Source of the DNA: Diogma glabrata
Lineage: Eukaryota; Arthropoda; Insecta; Diptera; Cylindrotomidae
Length of the DNA: 64,000 nt
NCBI GenBank assembly: GCA_963693315.1
Contig: OY856188.1
Location: 264,611,114 to 264,675,113, forward strand
Reading direction: 5' to 3'
Of this stretch, positions 46,306-57,778 are shown one piece after another (position 1 is the stretch's first letter; each line of letters begins with the position of its first letter). The notes under the pieces were generated by a model. That model was not told the DNA's origin, searched no databases, and saw nothing but the letters and a program-made list of their open reading frames with translations. Made by a program: the position numbers and the translations under genes.

Positions 46306-47060
46306 CCCTATGGTCGACTACCGAAAATTCATAAATATGGAAACTAAACGAGACGGATTGGGTAAAATATTTGCAACATCTATATTCTGTATGAACAAAC
46401 TGGCAGAACACTCAAAACCAAGTTACAAGTTTTACCACAGAATCTGGTATCGTTATATCATGACATTTTTGCAATAGTTAAACCGCTCTGATATGTTTTC
46501 CAGAATCAGCATTATTTAGAAATCGAAAATACTATAGCTCAAATAAACTTATATTTGAAATTAATAGAAAACCAATAACGACAATAGATTCATCACAAAC
46601 GACTTCGCGCCACACACAAAGAAGTGGCATTTTACTCTTTTTAATATACCAATAAACAAGGACGAAACAAATTATGCTACATACACAATCAGGAAATGGG
46701 CATTTTGTCAAAAGAATTATTTTGTTCTTCATTCATCTTTAAAAAAATATTAACGCAAAACTGTTTAACAATCAAAATCCAAAATTTACTCCAATATTCA
46801 GTCAACAGACCTTTAACGTAAAATAAAAAATCTTTAAAAACTGAATCTGAATCTGAATAATAAATCAGAAGTTAAACAAAGAAAATGTTTACATTGTTAA
46901 AAAAATATGTTGGACAAACAGCAAGAACGTTTGATACTAGATTCAAAGAACACAAAAATGTTACATGATATTTTCTTGTGAATAAATCAAGTGTTGCAAG
47001 AGCACATGGTACAATAGATTAAGACTATAAAATAGATTAAGTGAATTCAGAAAAACTAAA
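46306..47060 (+). pseudogene. Penelope-like element fragment: RT and GIY-YIG nuclease
   Basis: Three motifs line up on the plus strand. PYGRLPKIHK (46306-46335) is the N-terminal RT motif of Penelope-like elements. WYRYI followed, one base out of frame, by DIFAIVK (46445-46485) is the catalytic box, damaged by a one-base loss at the first aspartate. KYVGQTARTFDTRFKEHKN (46903-46959) is the GIY-YIG endonuclease core with the expected Arg and the conserved KEH. The first two motifs are about 110 bases apart, much less than in intact elements, so an internal deletion has occurred. Stops follow at 46363 and 46966. Such elements reverse-transcribe at sites cut by the nuclease; this copy is dead. 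Confidence 0.75.
46617..46841 (+). repeat. 225-bp segment repeated in inverse orientation at 48900
   Basis: This piece, between the RT and GIY-YIG parts of the Penelope fragment, is almost identical to the reverse complement of 48900-49123. It starts CAAAGAAGTGGC and ends TCTTTAAAAAC. Confidence 0.9.
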
Positions 47061-48899
47061 AACCGGTTATTCAAGAAAAAAAAGAATTAAACGGATAAGT
47101 ATCACTTTGTTTTAAAAAAAACAGAAGATTTCATATTTTTTGCTCACGCCTACTAACTAAAATATTTAATCTTTTTATATTTTTTTCAATCTCTGAGCTA
47201 TTTTGAGTTAAAAAAAACTGACGATTTTGTTATGAAATATACAATTACACAATAATTTGTTATGAAGGGTAATTCAAACTCCGTAACTGAAATTCGAATC
47301 ACTGTCACACACACATCAAATTTTCCTTGGCAGAAATTTTCATGGTTGTATTTATTTACACATAGTTTCTTATACTCAATCCATAGTCATCATCTACTAT
47401 AGTTTCCGTTAAAAGAATTATTGTCCTGAAACAGTTGTGTGATATTTCCAAATGTAATTTCCTTTATTCAGTTTGTGATCGTTAATCACTATAAAATTAG
47501 CATAGAACAGTTGTACACTAACTTGCGCTATTCCCATGTAGATGTCCTACATTCGTTTCATAATCCATGTTTCTGTTTATAATTATTCTCCAATTTTAGT
47601 ACAAGATATAACGAAAGAGAATAACTAATTAACAGAATTATCGCGTTTATCGGTTTGTTGAAGTGTAAAAACGACGTGACTTTAGCCTATAAATACGTGG
47701 TTGAAGACATGTAGTGTCTCTTAGTTTGGCATTGACTTTTCGATCTGCCTGTGTTGTCGAAGTTGACAAGTTGTGATTTTGTAAAAGTTACATTTTGAAT
47801 GTCGAGATTAGCATATATTTTTTGTATTAAATTCGCGATATTGCGTATAAAATTAATTAGTCAAATTTTTAGTAGTTTACAATAATATCAATTCGTGGGG
47901 TTCCAATTTACCGATTTAGTGTCAGTGAACCAAAATCAAAAAAAATTATTTATATGTTTGTGTCGTTGCGAGCGCCATATTTACTCGGTCTGGTTTTTTG
48001 TTATCGGATTAATTGTGGAAATCTTGTCAATTTTTGTGCATCGCGAATGTCTACGTTCGAGAATAGTTTTTTTTGTGTAATTCACGTCATTTTCTTTGAC
48101 AATTAAGTAGACAAATTTGCGTAATTAAAATATAACCACTTTATAGAGTTGAGGTTAGCATGTACATTTCCACAGTCCAAGTAAGGCCAAGCAACTATAA
48201 AGAAAAATACTAATCACTATATGTTTGTGAAACCATCTATTTAATTAGTTAAAAATTTTAATTAAGTTATTTATTTACAAAAAAAAGATTCAATCGCTGT
48301 ATGTTTGTGAAGTCATCTAGTTAATTAAAAAATATCGTAATTTATTTAGTTAAAATTTAAATTTAATATTCAACTCTTTGTCAGAGACTGGTAAAATTTC
48401 GTAGTATAATTATAATCCATGTATCAATCCAATTAAATGAAAATTAAAACAAAAATTATACATGTGATATGTGTGCTGTGATTTATCCAGTTAGCGGAAT
48501 CCATAAAATATAAGTTTTTTTTCTGAAGCTGTGTTAGTGGTGAGATTCAATGGTTGACGTCATTTCCAAATTCGGGTGATAACATCTATCCCAACGGTTA
48601 CTTATAGTAAAATTATAATAAAATTCGACGATCCATTACAAAAATTGACAAGTGATCTTGAGGCTTTCTGGATTAGTGCGGTTAATGGTGCATTACAATC
48701 AATAACGTTGGTTACAAGTTGATATCATCACATTTCATCACCGCAAGTTAACGGTGAACCATCGCTGAAACCGGTTGTTATTTCCAGATTGATACATTAC
48801 AGCTGGCATGAATTATTACCAATTTCTATATCCGTTAATATATATCACACTTGGATCTTAACAACGGTTGTAAGTTGCAATCGCCTTGGCCGAGCTCTG

Positions 48900-49123
48900 G
48901 TTTTTAAAGATTTTTTAATTTACGTTAAAGGTCTGTTGACTGAATATTGGAGTAAATTTTGGATTTTGATTGTTAAACAGTTTTGCGTTAATATTTTTTT
49001 AAAGATGAATGAAGAACAAATAATTCTTTTGACAAAATGCCCATTTCCTGATTGTGTATGTAGCATAATTTGTTTCGTCCTTGTTTATTGGTATATTAAA
49101 AAGAGTAAAATGCCACTTCTTTG
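48900..49123 (-). repeat. inverted copy of the 225-bp Penelope segment
   Basis: The segment is the reverse complement of 46617-46841 with very few differences. It sits inside composite repeat copy 2. The open frames across it (48789-49133 plus, 48999-49199 minus) are incidental. Confidence 0.9.
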
Positions 49124-49234
49124 CATGACCTGATGGAGATGAGCGGCTGAATTTGAAGGATATGAGAGTGGGACGGGACAACATCATGGGGTGAGTCATA
49201 TCTAATTTTTTTTTCTTTTATGCATGAATGATAA

Positions 49235-49330
49235 TGGTGAAGTATGTAGGTGTGCGAATGTGTGTGGATGGGGATGTGTATGAGCGGGTGAATGAGGTGC
49301 AGGTGCGTATGAGTCAGAAGAGAATGTGTT
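49235..49330 (+). repeat. TG-rich simple repeat
   Basis: The run is irregular (TG)n with GGTG and GTATG variants. A second such tract lies at 49860-49925. Confidence 0.7.
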
Positions 49331-50239
49331 AGATTAAATGAGTTTTTTTCCACACAACACTGATGTCTACGGCTATCACAAGTAGCCAGGATTACCTCTA
49401 ATTTTTTTATTTTAAAGGACAAATTGTATTTTTTTTTATTCGATCACATCAGGCCAAGATCTAACGTTATTTGTGGATTCTGATGTTATATTTTAATTTA
49501 ATTTAAACAAAGATAATAATAATTGTTGTTGAGATTATTGACTTTGCGCAGACGCAATAACATCCAACCGACACATGCCATGGACATACAATTTACAGTA
49601 AACCAAACAAAATGTTTTTTTTTGTGCTAGTTCTGTTTATGCATTACAAATTTTGAATGCGCGGGATTTTTATTACTAAAAAACTTACAAAATTTGTTAC
49701 CATTTGGTCTATGAAATTATATTTGGATGTAACCGACTACCGCAATAATCGAATAAATAATTCAATCACTAACGGGAACTTTTCAAATTATGTTACTGGT
49801 AAGTTGGTGTAATATTATTTTATAATGTTGAAGTTAGGGGCATGGATTTAGGTATGGGAGATTGTGTGCATGTGTGTGTAAGTGTGTGCGTGTGTGTATG
49901 CGGGTGAGGGTGCGCTGGTGTATGAAAGGGAAAGTGTGAAAAAGGGGGTTGATGTAGAGGGTTGGACGTGGTGATCGGGATTCTTTTCGCATATGAGGGC
50001 CGCCAGAGTCCCAAGCCTTCACTTGCTTATTTTCTCCTATCTGTTCTTATCATGTTTCACGCATACTGTTGTTTATTTGTGCTGAAGTAGCAGGATTTCT
50101 TTCTCGATCCCATGGATTGCAGCTAGTCTGGGGCTATAAATAAATCTCGCTAGGTACGCGACCTGCTATGCCACTTCGTTGTCATTCAACGAAGCAGCGC
50201 TTCATTACAAATTTCAGAAACTTTGTGAACAAACTCAAC

Positions 50240-51800
50240 GAACAGATTCAATAATTCTTTAAAATCGAAGAAATCAATCGACCAAACAATTATTCAATAA
50301 AGAACAAATCTGTGAAGAACACTTTGAATAAAATGTTCGACGACTTGATGGTGGAAGATATATTGTTACCTTACCAACGCAAGCAACTATCGACGAATTG
50401 GGTGATTCAAGTAACAACGTATTACGATAATTTTATTCACTTGAACAACGATTATTAAGATCACCGGAAAAAACATTAAGAACGAATACATACTCTGGAA
50501 GGATGAAATTCCAGACGTACCACGTGACGAATTAATCTGTTGAGACAATTCTCCTATGTTAAATATTGAATCAATTGATCTCTATAGGTTTGGCGACGCA
50601 TCGGAGAAAGGTTTTGCGCCTTACATTAACATAATAACCACGAGTATCAACAATATTCATCATGTTCTCCAAATCATAAAACTATTCCGCGACTTGAATT
50701 TTGAACGCAACGCTGAACTTCCTCACAAGGTAAAGGAAACAATAGACATAAAAATCGACCGTATTTTATTTTAGTCGGACTCAGAAATAACGCATTTTCA
50801 TATAAAATCTACACCATCGAAACACAAACCTTTGTTGCACTGTATAGCACAAAATCAAGAATTAACTGCACCTGAAAGTAGGTGCAACTAATTGCAACTA
50901 ATCTCAATTTACGAAACAGTATCACATGGGTTGATGCCATCAGAAGAAATTACTTCGAAATTATGGTGGGAGGGAATATTATTCTAAATAAATGATAATG
51001 AGATTTTGGCACTCTTCACAAATAAAATGCTCAGTCCAGACTCCAGACGACTTGGAATATAGTCGTATAAATACTAGTAAATAGTCAGATTTCAAAAACT
51101 TACTACAAATAAGCGATTTGCTGGTCAAGAAACAAATACTCTACGAAATATTCATCCAGACACTGCAGTAGAAACCGGCAATACCGTGACATGTCTCATA
51201 AAATGTATTCAACGGCAACATTTCAACAATAATTTAAAATTTTTAATACAAAAACGAGCACTTCATCAATAAAATCAAAAAATTAAATCTAGTTATTGAC
51301 AATATCGAATTATTGACAATATCGAGTTGGTGAGCGGCTTGATCATTCAAATTTGTCCTTCAATGCTAAGCATCAAATATTATTGTTAGCTAATCATATT
51401 TTTAGCAAACTTCTAATACGACATGGGCATTTCAGAAAAATACATTCTGGTCTGGTTATTGGAGGCAGATTATAAGAGTGCATGATAACCAACTTTGGAC
51501 GTCTGGTTAGAAGGCTATCGTTGTACAAATTGAAGCGTGTTTAAATTCACGGCCACTCACACAAATGTCCAACGACCCTTCAGGTCTATCAGCGTTGATA
51601 TCAGGTCATTTTTCAAACGACGGCCCGTTAAAAGTCATTCAAAAAATGGTCATTGGACAATCCAAATCTTCAAATTGGTTTATTAGTTCTTTTGAAGGCA
51701 GACAATTTGCGTCCTTTATAGTGGGGTATGGGACGTTTAATTTCAGTGAATTCAGACCAAGATGGTTACATCAAAGTTCAACCGTAAAAGCCAAACAGTA
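50240..51800 (+). pseudogene. second BEL/Pao pol, heavily decayed
   Basis: Reading the plus strand across frames: ICEEHFE near 50308, RRLDGGRYIVTLP near 50338 and FYSLEQRLLRSPEK near 50431 (the region before RT); GDASEKGFAPYI near 50592 (RNase H); MPSEEITSKLWWEGILF near 50936; HSNLSFNAKHQILLLANH near 51345 (integrase zinc-finger lead-in); and LNSRPLTQMSNDPSGLSAL near 51541 (integrase C-terminus). This order is that of Pao pol. The RT palm is not visible, so a deletion is likely. The best open frame is only 78 residues (51565-51801). It is more decayed than the element at 23.3 kb. Confidence 0.8.
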
Positions 51801-52540
51801 GAATTTAAAAGGGATTTAACAAAAATATGTGTTCTACCACTTAAATCAACATCAGACCCATGAATTTAATTTCGAAATATCTACGTATAGCAAGGTCGTA
51901 GGCCAATCAATACTTTAATTCATTTCAATTCTACACAGCGAATATTTATTATTTTATTGTTGATTTTGTGTCATACTTCGTCTGTTCTGTATTAATGACC
52001 ATATTGACCAGAAAATGACAAATGAAAAAGATGAACTATGACATAGATCTAGCTAACCTTTGGACTCAAATAATTTAACCGTAGGTACAAAATAATTATG
52101 GTTAGAAATTAAATGAAAAATTAACAGATAACACACAACCGAGGAAATCCCAAGCTAATGAGAAGTAGATACAGTGATCCTTCTATAAAAATCAATGAAA
52201 CTGTTTAATCAATAAAATAATATAAAGTAAATATATGATTAGTACCAACAACCACTGTAATCTGCCGCTATATCCACTGACGTGTAACTGTATTATCCTG
52301 TCGAACACCAGATGTTATTTCAAACATATCAGAGCTTGAATCGTTGGTTGATGATGAGTTTTTTGTACTCAGTGTTCGGCAGAGTGATGCCACTATAATT
52401 TACAACCACAGAAATACTAACCTGGATTTCGAAATATTCTTTCAAAATCCCAGTTAACCGATAAAAACGTTACTAAATTTAACAATGAAAATTAAAATTA
52501 AATGGAAAACCGACAAAATTTACACTTAGTTTTAGTTAAT
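51801..52540. other. unassigned stretch
   Basis: No gene is recognised. The block at 52230-52440 is of moderate complexity and its minus strand can be read as short frames (VVNYSGITLPNTEYKKL), but no splice sites or family support it. Confidence 0.4.
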
Positions 52541-52543
52541 TGT

Positions 52544-52650
52544 AGTTTTCCAACTATATAAATAGTTGTAGTTCTTTATATGTAATTAAGATTAATAATT
52601 AATCTTAATTACATATAAAGAACTACAACTATTTATATAGTTGGAAAACT
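52544..52650. repeat. perfect palindrome, 52-bp arms, 3-base loop
   Basis: The left arm 52544-52595 and right arm 52599-52650 are exact reverse complements around TAA. The arms contain AGTTTTCCAACTATATAAAT and GTAATTAAGATTAA. There is no coding sequence. Confidence 0.97.
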
Positions 52651-53080
52651 AAGTATTTACAATTATAAGATTAATATTTTAATATAAATATATAATTTTT
52701 TTTAACACTTTACCCATCATTTTTCTACAAAAGCCATTTTAATTAATTTGAAATTATAAACTTAACTTTTTTCTGTAATGTATTGTTTGATTGTTCGGCA
52801 TGTAAATATTATAGTTACATATTTTTTCAATTTAATTTTAATAAATATTACTATATTTTTTTATTCATGACTAAACTTTGTTTGGTAAAAAAAACTATTA
52901 TTTTAAAATAAATTAAGAAAGTCACCATGTCATATATTACTTAAAAATTGAAAACTAATTAATACTATAACGTAAATTAAGTTTTGTTTAAAATTATTGG
53001 ATGAGCTCCTAACTAGAATAAAAAATAAAATTTGTTTGTTGAGTGATTTATAATTGAAATGTTTTAACACTAGAACTTAC

Positions 53081-53309
53081 CCAAAAGCATTGCTTCTCTA
53101 TTATCTACAACTTCTTGCCTCCTTTGCACAACCGTACCATGTGCTCCTTTCCAAAGGACAGGTGATAAGCTAGCTAGACATCGTACGCGCATTGCACCAT
53201 TTAAAAATTGTTTACTTTCAACTGGTAGTTGGAGTCCTAGGATTGTTGTTTTCAAACCATGAATGTTTGTGTATTCAGGATAGTGAATTAAACTTGTTGA
53301 ACTTATTAT
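53081..53309 (-). CDS. internal exon of a beaten path-like Ig-superfamily gene
   Basis: On the minus strand a 229-base exon is bounded by TTTTTCCAG (acceptor, 53310 upward) and GTAAGT (donor, 53080-53075). Its translation includes SLIHYPEYTNIHGLKTTILG, then GAMRVRCLASLSPVLWKG near the middle, and ends DNREAMLLG. The segment with a Cys (RCLAS), Trp (VLWKG) and DNREAMLL is characteristic, as I recall it, of the second Ig-like domain of insect beaten path proteins, cell-surface or secreted axon-guidance proteins that bind Sidestep-family receptors. No stop occurs and it is less AT-rich than its surroundings, so it looks like live host coding sequence. Partner exons are not evident and may lie outside the window. 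The paralogue cannot be fixed. Confidence 0.75.
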
Positions 53310-53509
53310 CTGGAAAAAGAAAAAAGTAATGGTGATTAATTGGCCAATTTATGTTTAACAATATTTATTAAACGATATAACAAATATATTTGATAAAATA
53401 GTATAATGATTTTAGTCGCACTTTGAGCTTCAGCATTGATATAATTTAGGAGTAATTTAAGACCTCGAAAATTCAGAATCAATTAGCTGATATTACCATC
53501 TGATTTGTG

Positions 53510-54015
53510 GATATTCTCGTATTTTCGACGAAAATATGCACCGTGCTGAAGTTTGATCTTAATCGAAGAACCCGTCTTGGAACGGCAGCATATTACTGGA
53601 TATTTTCGTTTTTATGGAAAATCTGCGAATACTGAAGCTTTTACGATTTATGGCTATTTTTATGTAGTAACAGACTTGTTTTGACTAATTTTGATTACTT
53701 TGATACCCGAACCATCTATTCAGTAAATTTTTGCGATTTGTTTTTGAACAAATTTATCGCAGGTTTTTGCATTAAAAGCAAGGGGTTAATTCAGGCTTTT
53801 CGAAATTGAGAAAAATGAGTTTTCACAAATCTTGAGATATGATACAAAACTTAAAGGTGAGACCAAAATATGCACCGTGATGAAGTTTGACTTCAATCGA
53901 AGAACCCGTCTTGGCACGGCCGCATATTTACTGGATGTTTTTGTTTTTATGGAAAATCTGCGAATACTGAAGCTTTTACGATTTATGGCTATCTTTATGT
54001 AGTAATCGACAATAA
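53510..54015 (+). repeat. dispersed repeat family D, two tandem copies
   Basis: The block TATGCACCGTG, then CGAAGAACCCGTCTTGG, then GGAAAATCTGCGAATACTGA, then TTTACGATTTATGGCTAT occurs at 53533-53670 and again at 53870-54000. The sequence at 53700-53870 between them matches 58495-58650. Confidence 0.85.
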
Positions 54016-55299
54016 TTTTACAATAGCTAACGATATAACGAAAAATAAATTTCCCAAAAAAAAACTTCCTTATCGATTCGTTATTGACCGCATATAAATA
54101 GTGGTTGACAGTTAGCCTCGTTCTCTTAATTTTTTGGTAGTCTATTGTGACTCTTAGTTTTTTGATTGTTGCATTCGACTCTGATTGGAATTTTGGCGTG
54201 GTTTTTTGACGTTTAGTTTTAGTTGGCGTCGACGGAGGTAATTTTAGTGAGACGGATACAAAAAGAGTATGGAGATAAAAGGATTACCGAGCTAGGCTAC
54301 GGGATGTAAAATAGGTTTTACCTGCCAAATGTCTTATGTAAAATTATTGAGCGAAATTTTCGTGTGTAGAAAAATTTGATCTGAGTTCCAATTTTAAAGT
54401 GTAAATTTGTTAGTATCCAGTAATATAAATTCTAGAATTATTGTTTAGTTCAGTGTCATTGAGTGTTTTTTGTGAACAGTTAATCTCTAGCCATGAAATT
54501 GGGCGTATGAACCTTCATAACCTTAAGTGATAGAAATCAAAAATAGAACCAACCAAAAAACAAATGATGAAAATTTTGTTTATGTAAAAACGGTAAAATA
54601 TAAGAAAACTGGTATATTTTCTTTTTTTTCTATATATATTGTAGTTGATTAATTTGTGCCAATTTTCCTGTTATAATATAATATTGATTCTCTAAATAAA
54701 TCGAACTCTAAAAGAAAGTGCATGATTGGAACTAATTGAGGAATAATTTTGGTTCCTAAAAATAAAATTAAAATAACATATATTAATAAAGAAAACCTTG
54801 CTACTATTAACACTAACATTGAAAGTAGAATAACCTCTAGGTTAATTACATTGTTGAATTTAGTGATTTGCTTCTGAAATATCAAAATAGCTAAGTAGCT
54901 GTAACTAGAACTAACTTTGTTTCCAATAGGATAATTAATCCATACAATCATTATCGAAATAAAATGAGTGTTTGTGTTCAAAATTGTACCAATGTAGATA
55001 TTGTAAATATAAATAATACGATCACTGTGTGATCAAAGAAATAGACAGTTTTCTTGGTTTATAGTATTGAGTCGAGTTGTGCCGGGTCATTTTCTTTATT
55101 TTCTTTTGATTAAATATAGCTGTTTTTGCTAAAATAAGCCTGAGATTATATATAACGTCATAGTTCGCTACCATCAACATCACCTTTTTGTCTAACGGGT
55201 CATATTAGTGATTCTACTGATTCAAAGGTCATCCACGGCTGTCATCCAGTTTTATCTGATCAGGAACTAGATGCATATTTCTCGACAATTTCAATCATC

Positions 55300-55890
55300 A
55301 CACATGTTTGATTCGGATGATCTCGATTATATATATTATAGCTACGACCATAGGTCTATATATTTTTTCTTTCAACATCGGCCGAGATCGGATCCGGATT
55401 GCCTCGATTTTATCAACCACCACCTCGCATAAATTTCAACAATCATCCAGGCCTAAACGAGGTCTGATTATCTATGTTATTTACATAAATTTCGTCGGAG
55501 GCCGTCACCGGGTATTACTACTAACAAGAACTACATTCATATTACTTTAAAAGTTTCATACAACACGCACTCATCATTGTGGAAGATCTCGTTTATCTTC
55601 GATGCACCAAGAGCTACAGTCACATGGCTGTACCAATTTCAATCATTATACAGATTTGATTCTGGTGATCTCGATGATACTTGTTTTATCACCAACGATC
55701 GTTACACGTTTTATAACTGCTACTGAGATCGAATCCTGGTTACCTCAATTATATCAACGATCACTTTCTACAAATTATAACAACTGCCGAGGCCTAATCG
55801 TGGTCTTTATAAACTACCTACTTATACAACGGTCTGATCTGGATGATCTCGCTTATATATGTTATATCAAGAACGTTAGTCGTATGATTT
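55300..55890. repeat. diverged tandem duplication with 343-base offset
   Basis: TTTGATTCGGATGATCTCGA (55308) recurs as TTTGATTCTGGTGATCTCGA (about 55656) and as TCTGATCTGGATGATCTCG (about 55833). GAGATCGGATCCGGATTGCC (about 55384) recurs as GAGATCGAATCCTGGTTACC (about 55727). The CAGGCCTAAACGAGGTCT segment recurs as GAGGCCTAATCGTGGTCT. Confidence 0.65.
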
Positions 55891-56097
55891 TCACCATCTG
55901 CTGAGCTCGGAATTAACTCAACTATTTTACACCGATTCCAATAACTAGCTTCGATTGGATTTTTGATTTATCCAGTTTTTTCGAGGCAGACCGTTTCCTT
56001 TTGATGTATGGATGCGACGAGGATGATCCACTAAAGATTTAATTAGGATTGGGATAGGCAGAAACCGTGGGGTGAGTACTTTTATATATGTATATAT

Positions 56098-56225
56098 ATA
56101 GATATGTGTGTGTGGAAGGTGGGTGTATGTGGGTGGTTATCTGAAGGCGTATAGGGACAAGTGTATGTGTATGGGGGTGGGGGGATGTTTGCGTGAGTAT
56201 ATGCGGTGTGTATGGGTGTGTAAAT
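56098..56225 (+). repeat. TG/GGTG-rich simple repeat
   Basis: The run is irregular (TG)n with GGGTG blocks, matching the TG tracts of copy 2. Confidence 0.65.
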
Positions 56226-56927
56226 GAAGCCTAATTACGTACACGGCCTATTTCACAATGCAATGAATTACGGTACAAACGAACTTAATAATGAGGTTTA
56301 GAACAATTATGTAGATTCTCTTATTATAGTAAGAATTCTAAAAAGCCTTTCGACTTGATAATAAATTTTTGCGCACTCAGATAGAGTTTCGAGAAAACCT
56401 AGACAATTGTTTTTTTTTGTGTTGTTTGCTTATGAAACGAGTGGGCCAATACAAATCTTACCAAAGTGTTATGCACTTACTCCGTATCTATGAACAGTAC
56501 CTCCAGATAATTAAAGGAATAAATGACAGTTAAGATGTAGGTATGGGTGTGGGTAGTGATGTAAAAGTGTTTAATACTATTGTATAATACGCGGTATTAT
56601 ACGTAAAATACCGTATTGTTCAAAACGTAGTAAAATACAAGGTATTTTATTATAAAATTTTTTTCTATTGTGGTGGCGCGCGAATCAGTAATCTGCAATT
56701 TTATTGAGATTTCGCGTGGATTACTTGAAGAATTTATAACTGCAAAAATATGTACTACTGGTTCTTGAATATATGAACGACACAGAAGAAATTAATGAGT
56801 TATTGCCCCTTGTTACTAACAGTTAGAAACGCATTCTTAGTTATTCGCAAATTTCTATGGCAACAAAATTGTTGTAATACCAACAGAACATAAATTTCAA
56901 ACATCGAATGCTGCATCATTACTGTTC

Positions 56928-57417
56928 CCCGGGTAAGAATTAGCTAATGGGCAAGCCTGGGCCAAGCCCGCGCCACAGCTTTTGGGGTTTGGGCCAGACT
57001 TAACATTTTCGAATGGTCCAAGCTTGGAATGATGTCCTGGGGCCAAGACTGGTAAACCAGACTTGGGCCAAGTCTGGCAAATCTGACTTGGGCCTAGTCT
57101 GGCAAATCAGACTTGGGCCAAGTCTGGCAAATCAGACAAAATCTGGCATACCAAACACCTATACAAAACTTTTTTGAAATATTTCATGAAATATTAATTA
57201 AACATTTCATGAAATATTTCAAAAGTATAAATTTAATGAATTTTACAATCACTATAACAATGCATAACCAGCTGGTGAATAACGTGTAATATAATAAACT
57301 GAATCTTGGTTCAGCTTAGGCATTTACACATGGCCCAGACTAAAACCGAAGTTAACTAGCCAAGGCTTGGCTCGCCAATACTGGCCCGAGGTTGGCCCAT
57401 TGTTTTTCCTACCCGGG
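56928..57417. mobile_element. MITE nested in hAT 2, CCCGGGTA termini
   Basis: The 490-bp insert begins CCCGGGTAAGAATTAG and ends with the complement of CCCGGGTAGGAAAAAC; both continue to an AATGGGC motif. TTACTGTT before it and TCACCGTT after it may be a mutated 8-bp target duplication, with one extra C. It holds no open frame, and its GC content is well above its host element. Confidence 0.8.
57058..57137. repeat. 25-bp tandem repeat with internal palindrome
   Basis: Three units (57058, 57083 and 57108) plus a partial one have the form CAGACTTGGGCCAAGTCTG followed by GCAAAT. The first 19 bases form a palindrome. A diverged unit precedes them (57034-57057). Confidence 0.92.
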
Positions 57418-57644
57418 TCACCGTTATAGGGAATTTTTTTTATGCAGCAAATCAAAATTATGAGCCATGAACTCATTCCGTTCCACTCATTATGAGCCAT
57501 GGACTGTCATTCAATTTTACATCTTTGAGTAGTCCTCTTTCAATACATTCAAATTGATTAATCAATTGATCAAATCTCAAAACTCACATTTTGAAACCGA
57601 TGGCAGCTATATTGATTGTTTAACTTAGTGGCAAAGAGTTTGTG

Positions 57645-57778
57645 GCTCTTCGGAATGTTGCATCGTGCCGCATATTCCACTGTAACAGAAAAATCTTTTT
57701 CAATCTGCAGCCTAACTCATACTGCAAGAAGTATTTGTCTTACAATTCAACGAGGCGTACTCTTGTTTATGTGAAAAG
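57645..57778 (+). pseudogene. hAT transposase C-terminal remnant
   Basis: The plus strand reads HRAAYSTVTEKSFSICSL and then TARSICLTIQRGVLLF before a stop. This matches the C-terminal dimerisation segment of hAT transposases, whose canonical form has ATS-x-SER-x-FS and a following R-x-x-L. Upstream, 56700-56900 and 57430-57640 give only broken fragments (GAMNSFRST-like), so most of the transposase is lost. The neighbouring 8-bp target duplication and hAT termini support the call. It cannot be functional. Confidence 0.65.

Larger units (their letters stand above)
47330..50212 (+). repeat. composite repeat, copy 2
   Basis: The 5' module (47370-47720) contains ACTCAATCCATAGTCAT, CAGTTGTGTGATATTTCC and a promoter-like TATAAATACGTGGTTGAAGA at 47690. 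A middle segment ends with ATCATGGGGTGAGT at 49184. The 3' module (49830-50212) contains a TG-rich tract, GGTTGGACGTGGTGATCGG, TGCTGAAGTAGCAGGA, a small hairpin (CTTCGTTG, then CAACGAAG) and CTTCATTACAA. A BEL/Pao remnant starts right after it, which suggests an LTR or leader. Confidence 0.6.
54030..56545 (+). repeat. composite repeat, copy 3, part before hAT 2
   Basis: It starts within the 5' module: AGATATAACG at 47609 corresponds to CGATATAACG here, and CATATAAATAGTGGTTGACA at 54091 corresponds to the TATA region at 47690. Near 56062 is ACCGTGGGGTGAGT, matching ATCATGGGGTGAGT of copy 2. The part at 54600-55000 is AT-rich with one unplaced minus frame. Confidence 0.5.

Noticed and set aside
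48789..49199. Open frames across the inverted 225-bp segment
   Set aside because: They occur on both strands through an antisense Penelope fragment and lack independent support.
54649..54981. Minus-strand hydrophobic frame resembling a mitochondrial NADH dehydrogenase subunit
   Set aside because: The similarity is only Leu/Ile richness. No conserved block of ND4L, ATP8 or other mitochondrial proteins is present, and neighbours are repeats. A blastx with the invertebrate mitochondrial code would settle it.
50210..56070. One BEL/Pao element with copies 2 and 3 of the composite repeat as its LTRs
   Set aside because: The interval contains the intact host-like exon at 53081-53309 and family D repeats, so it is not a single element interior.
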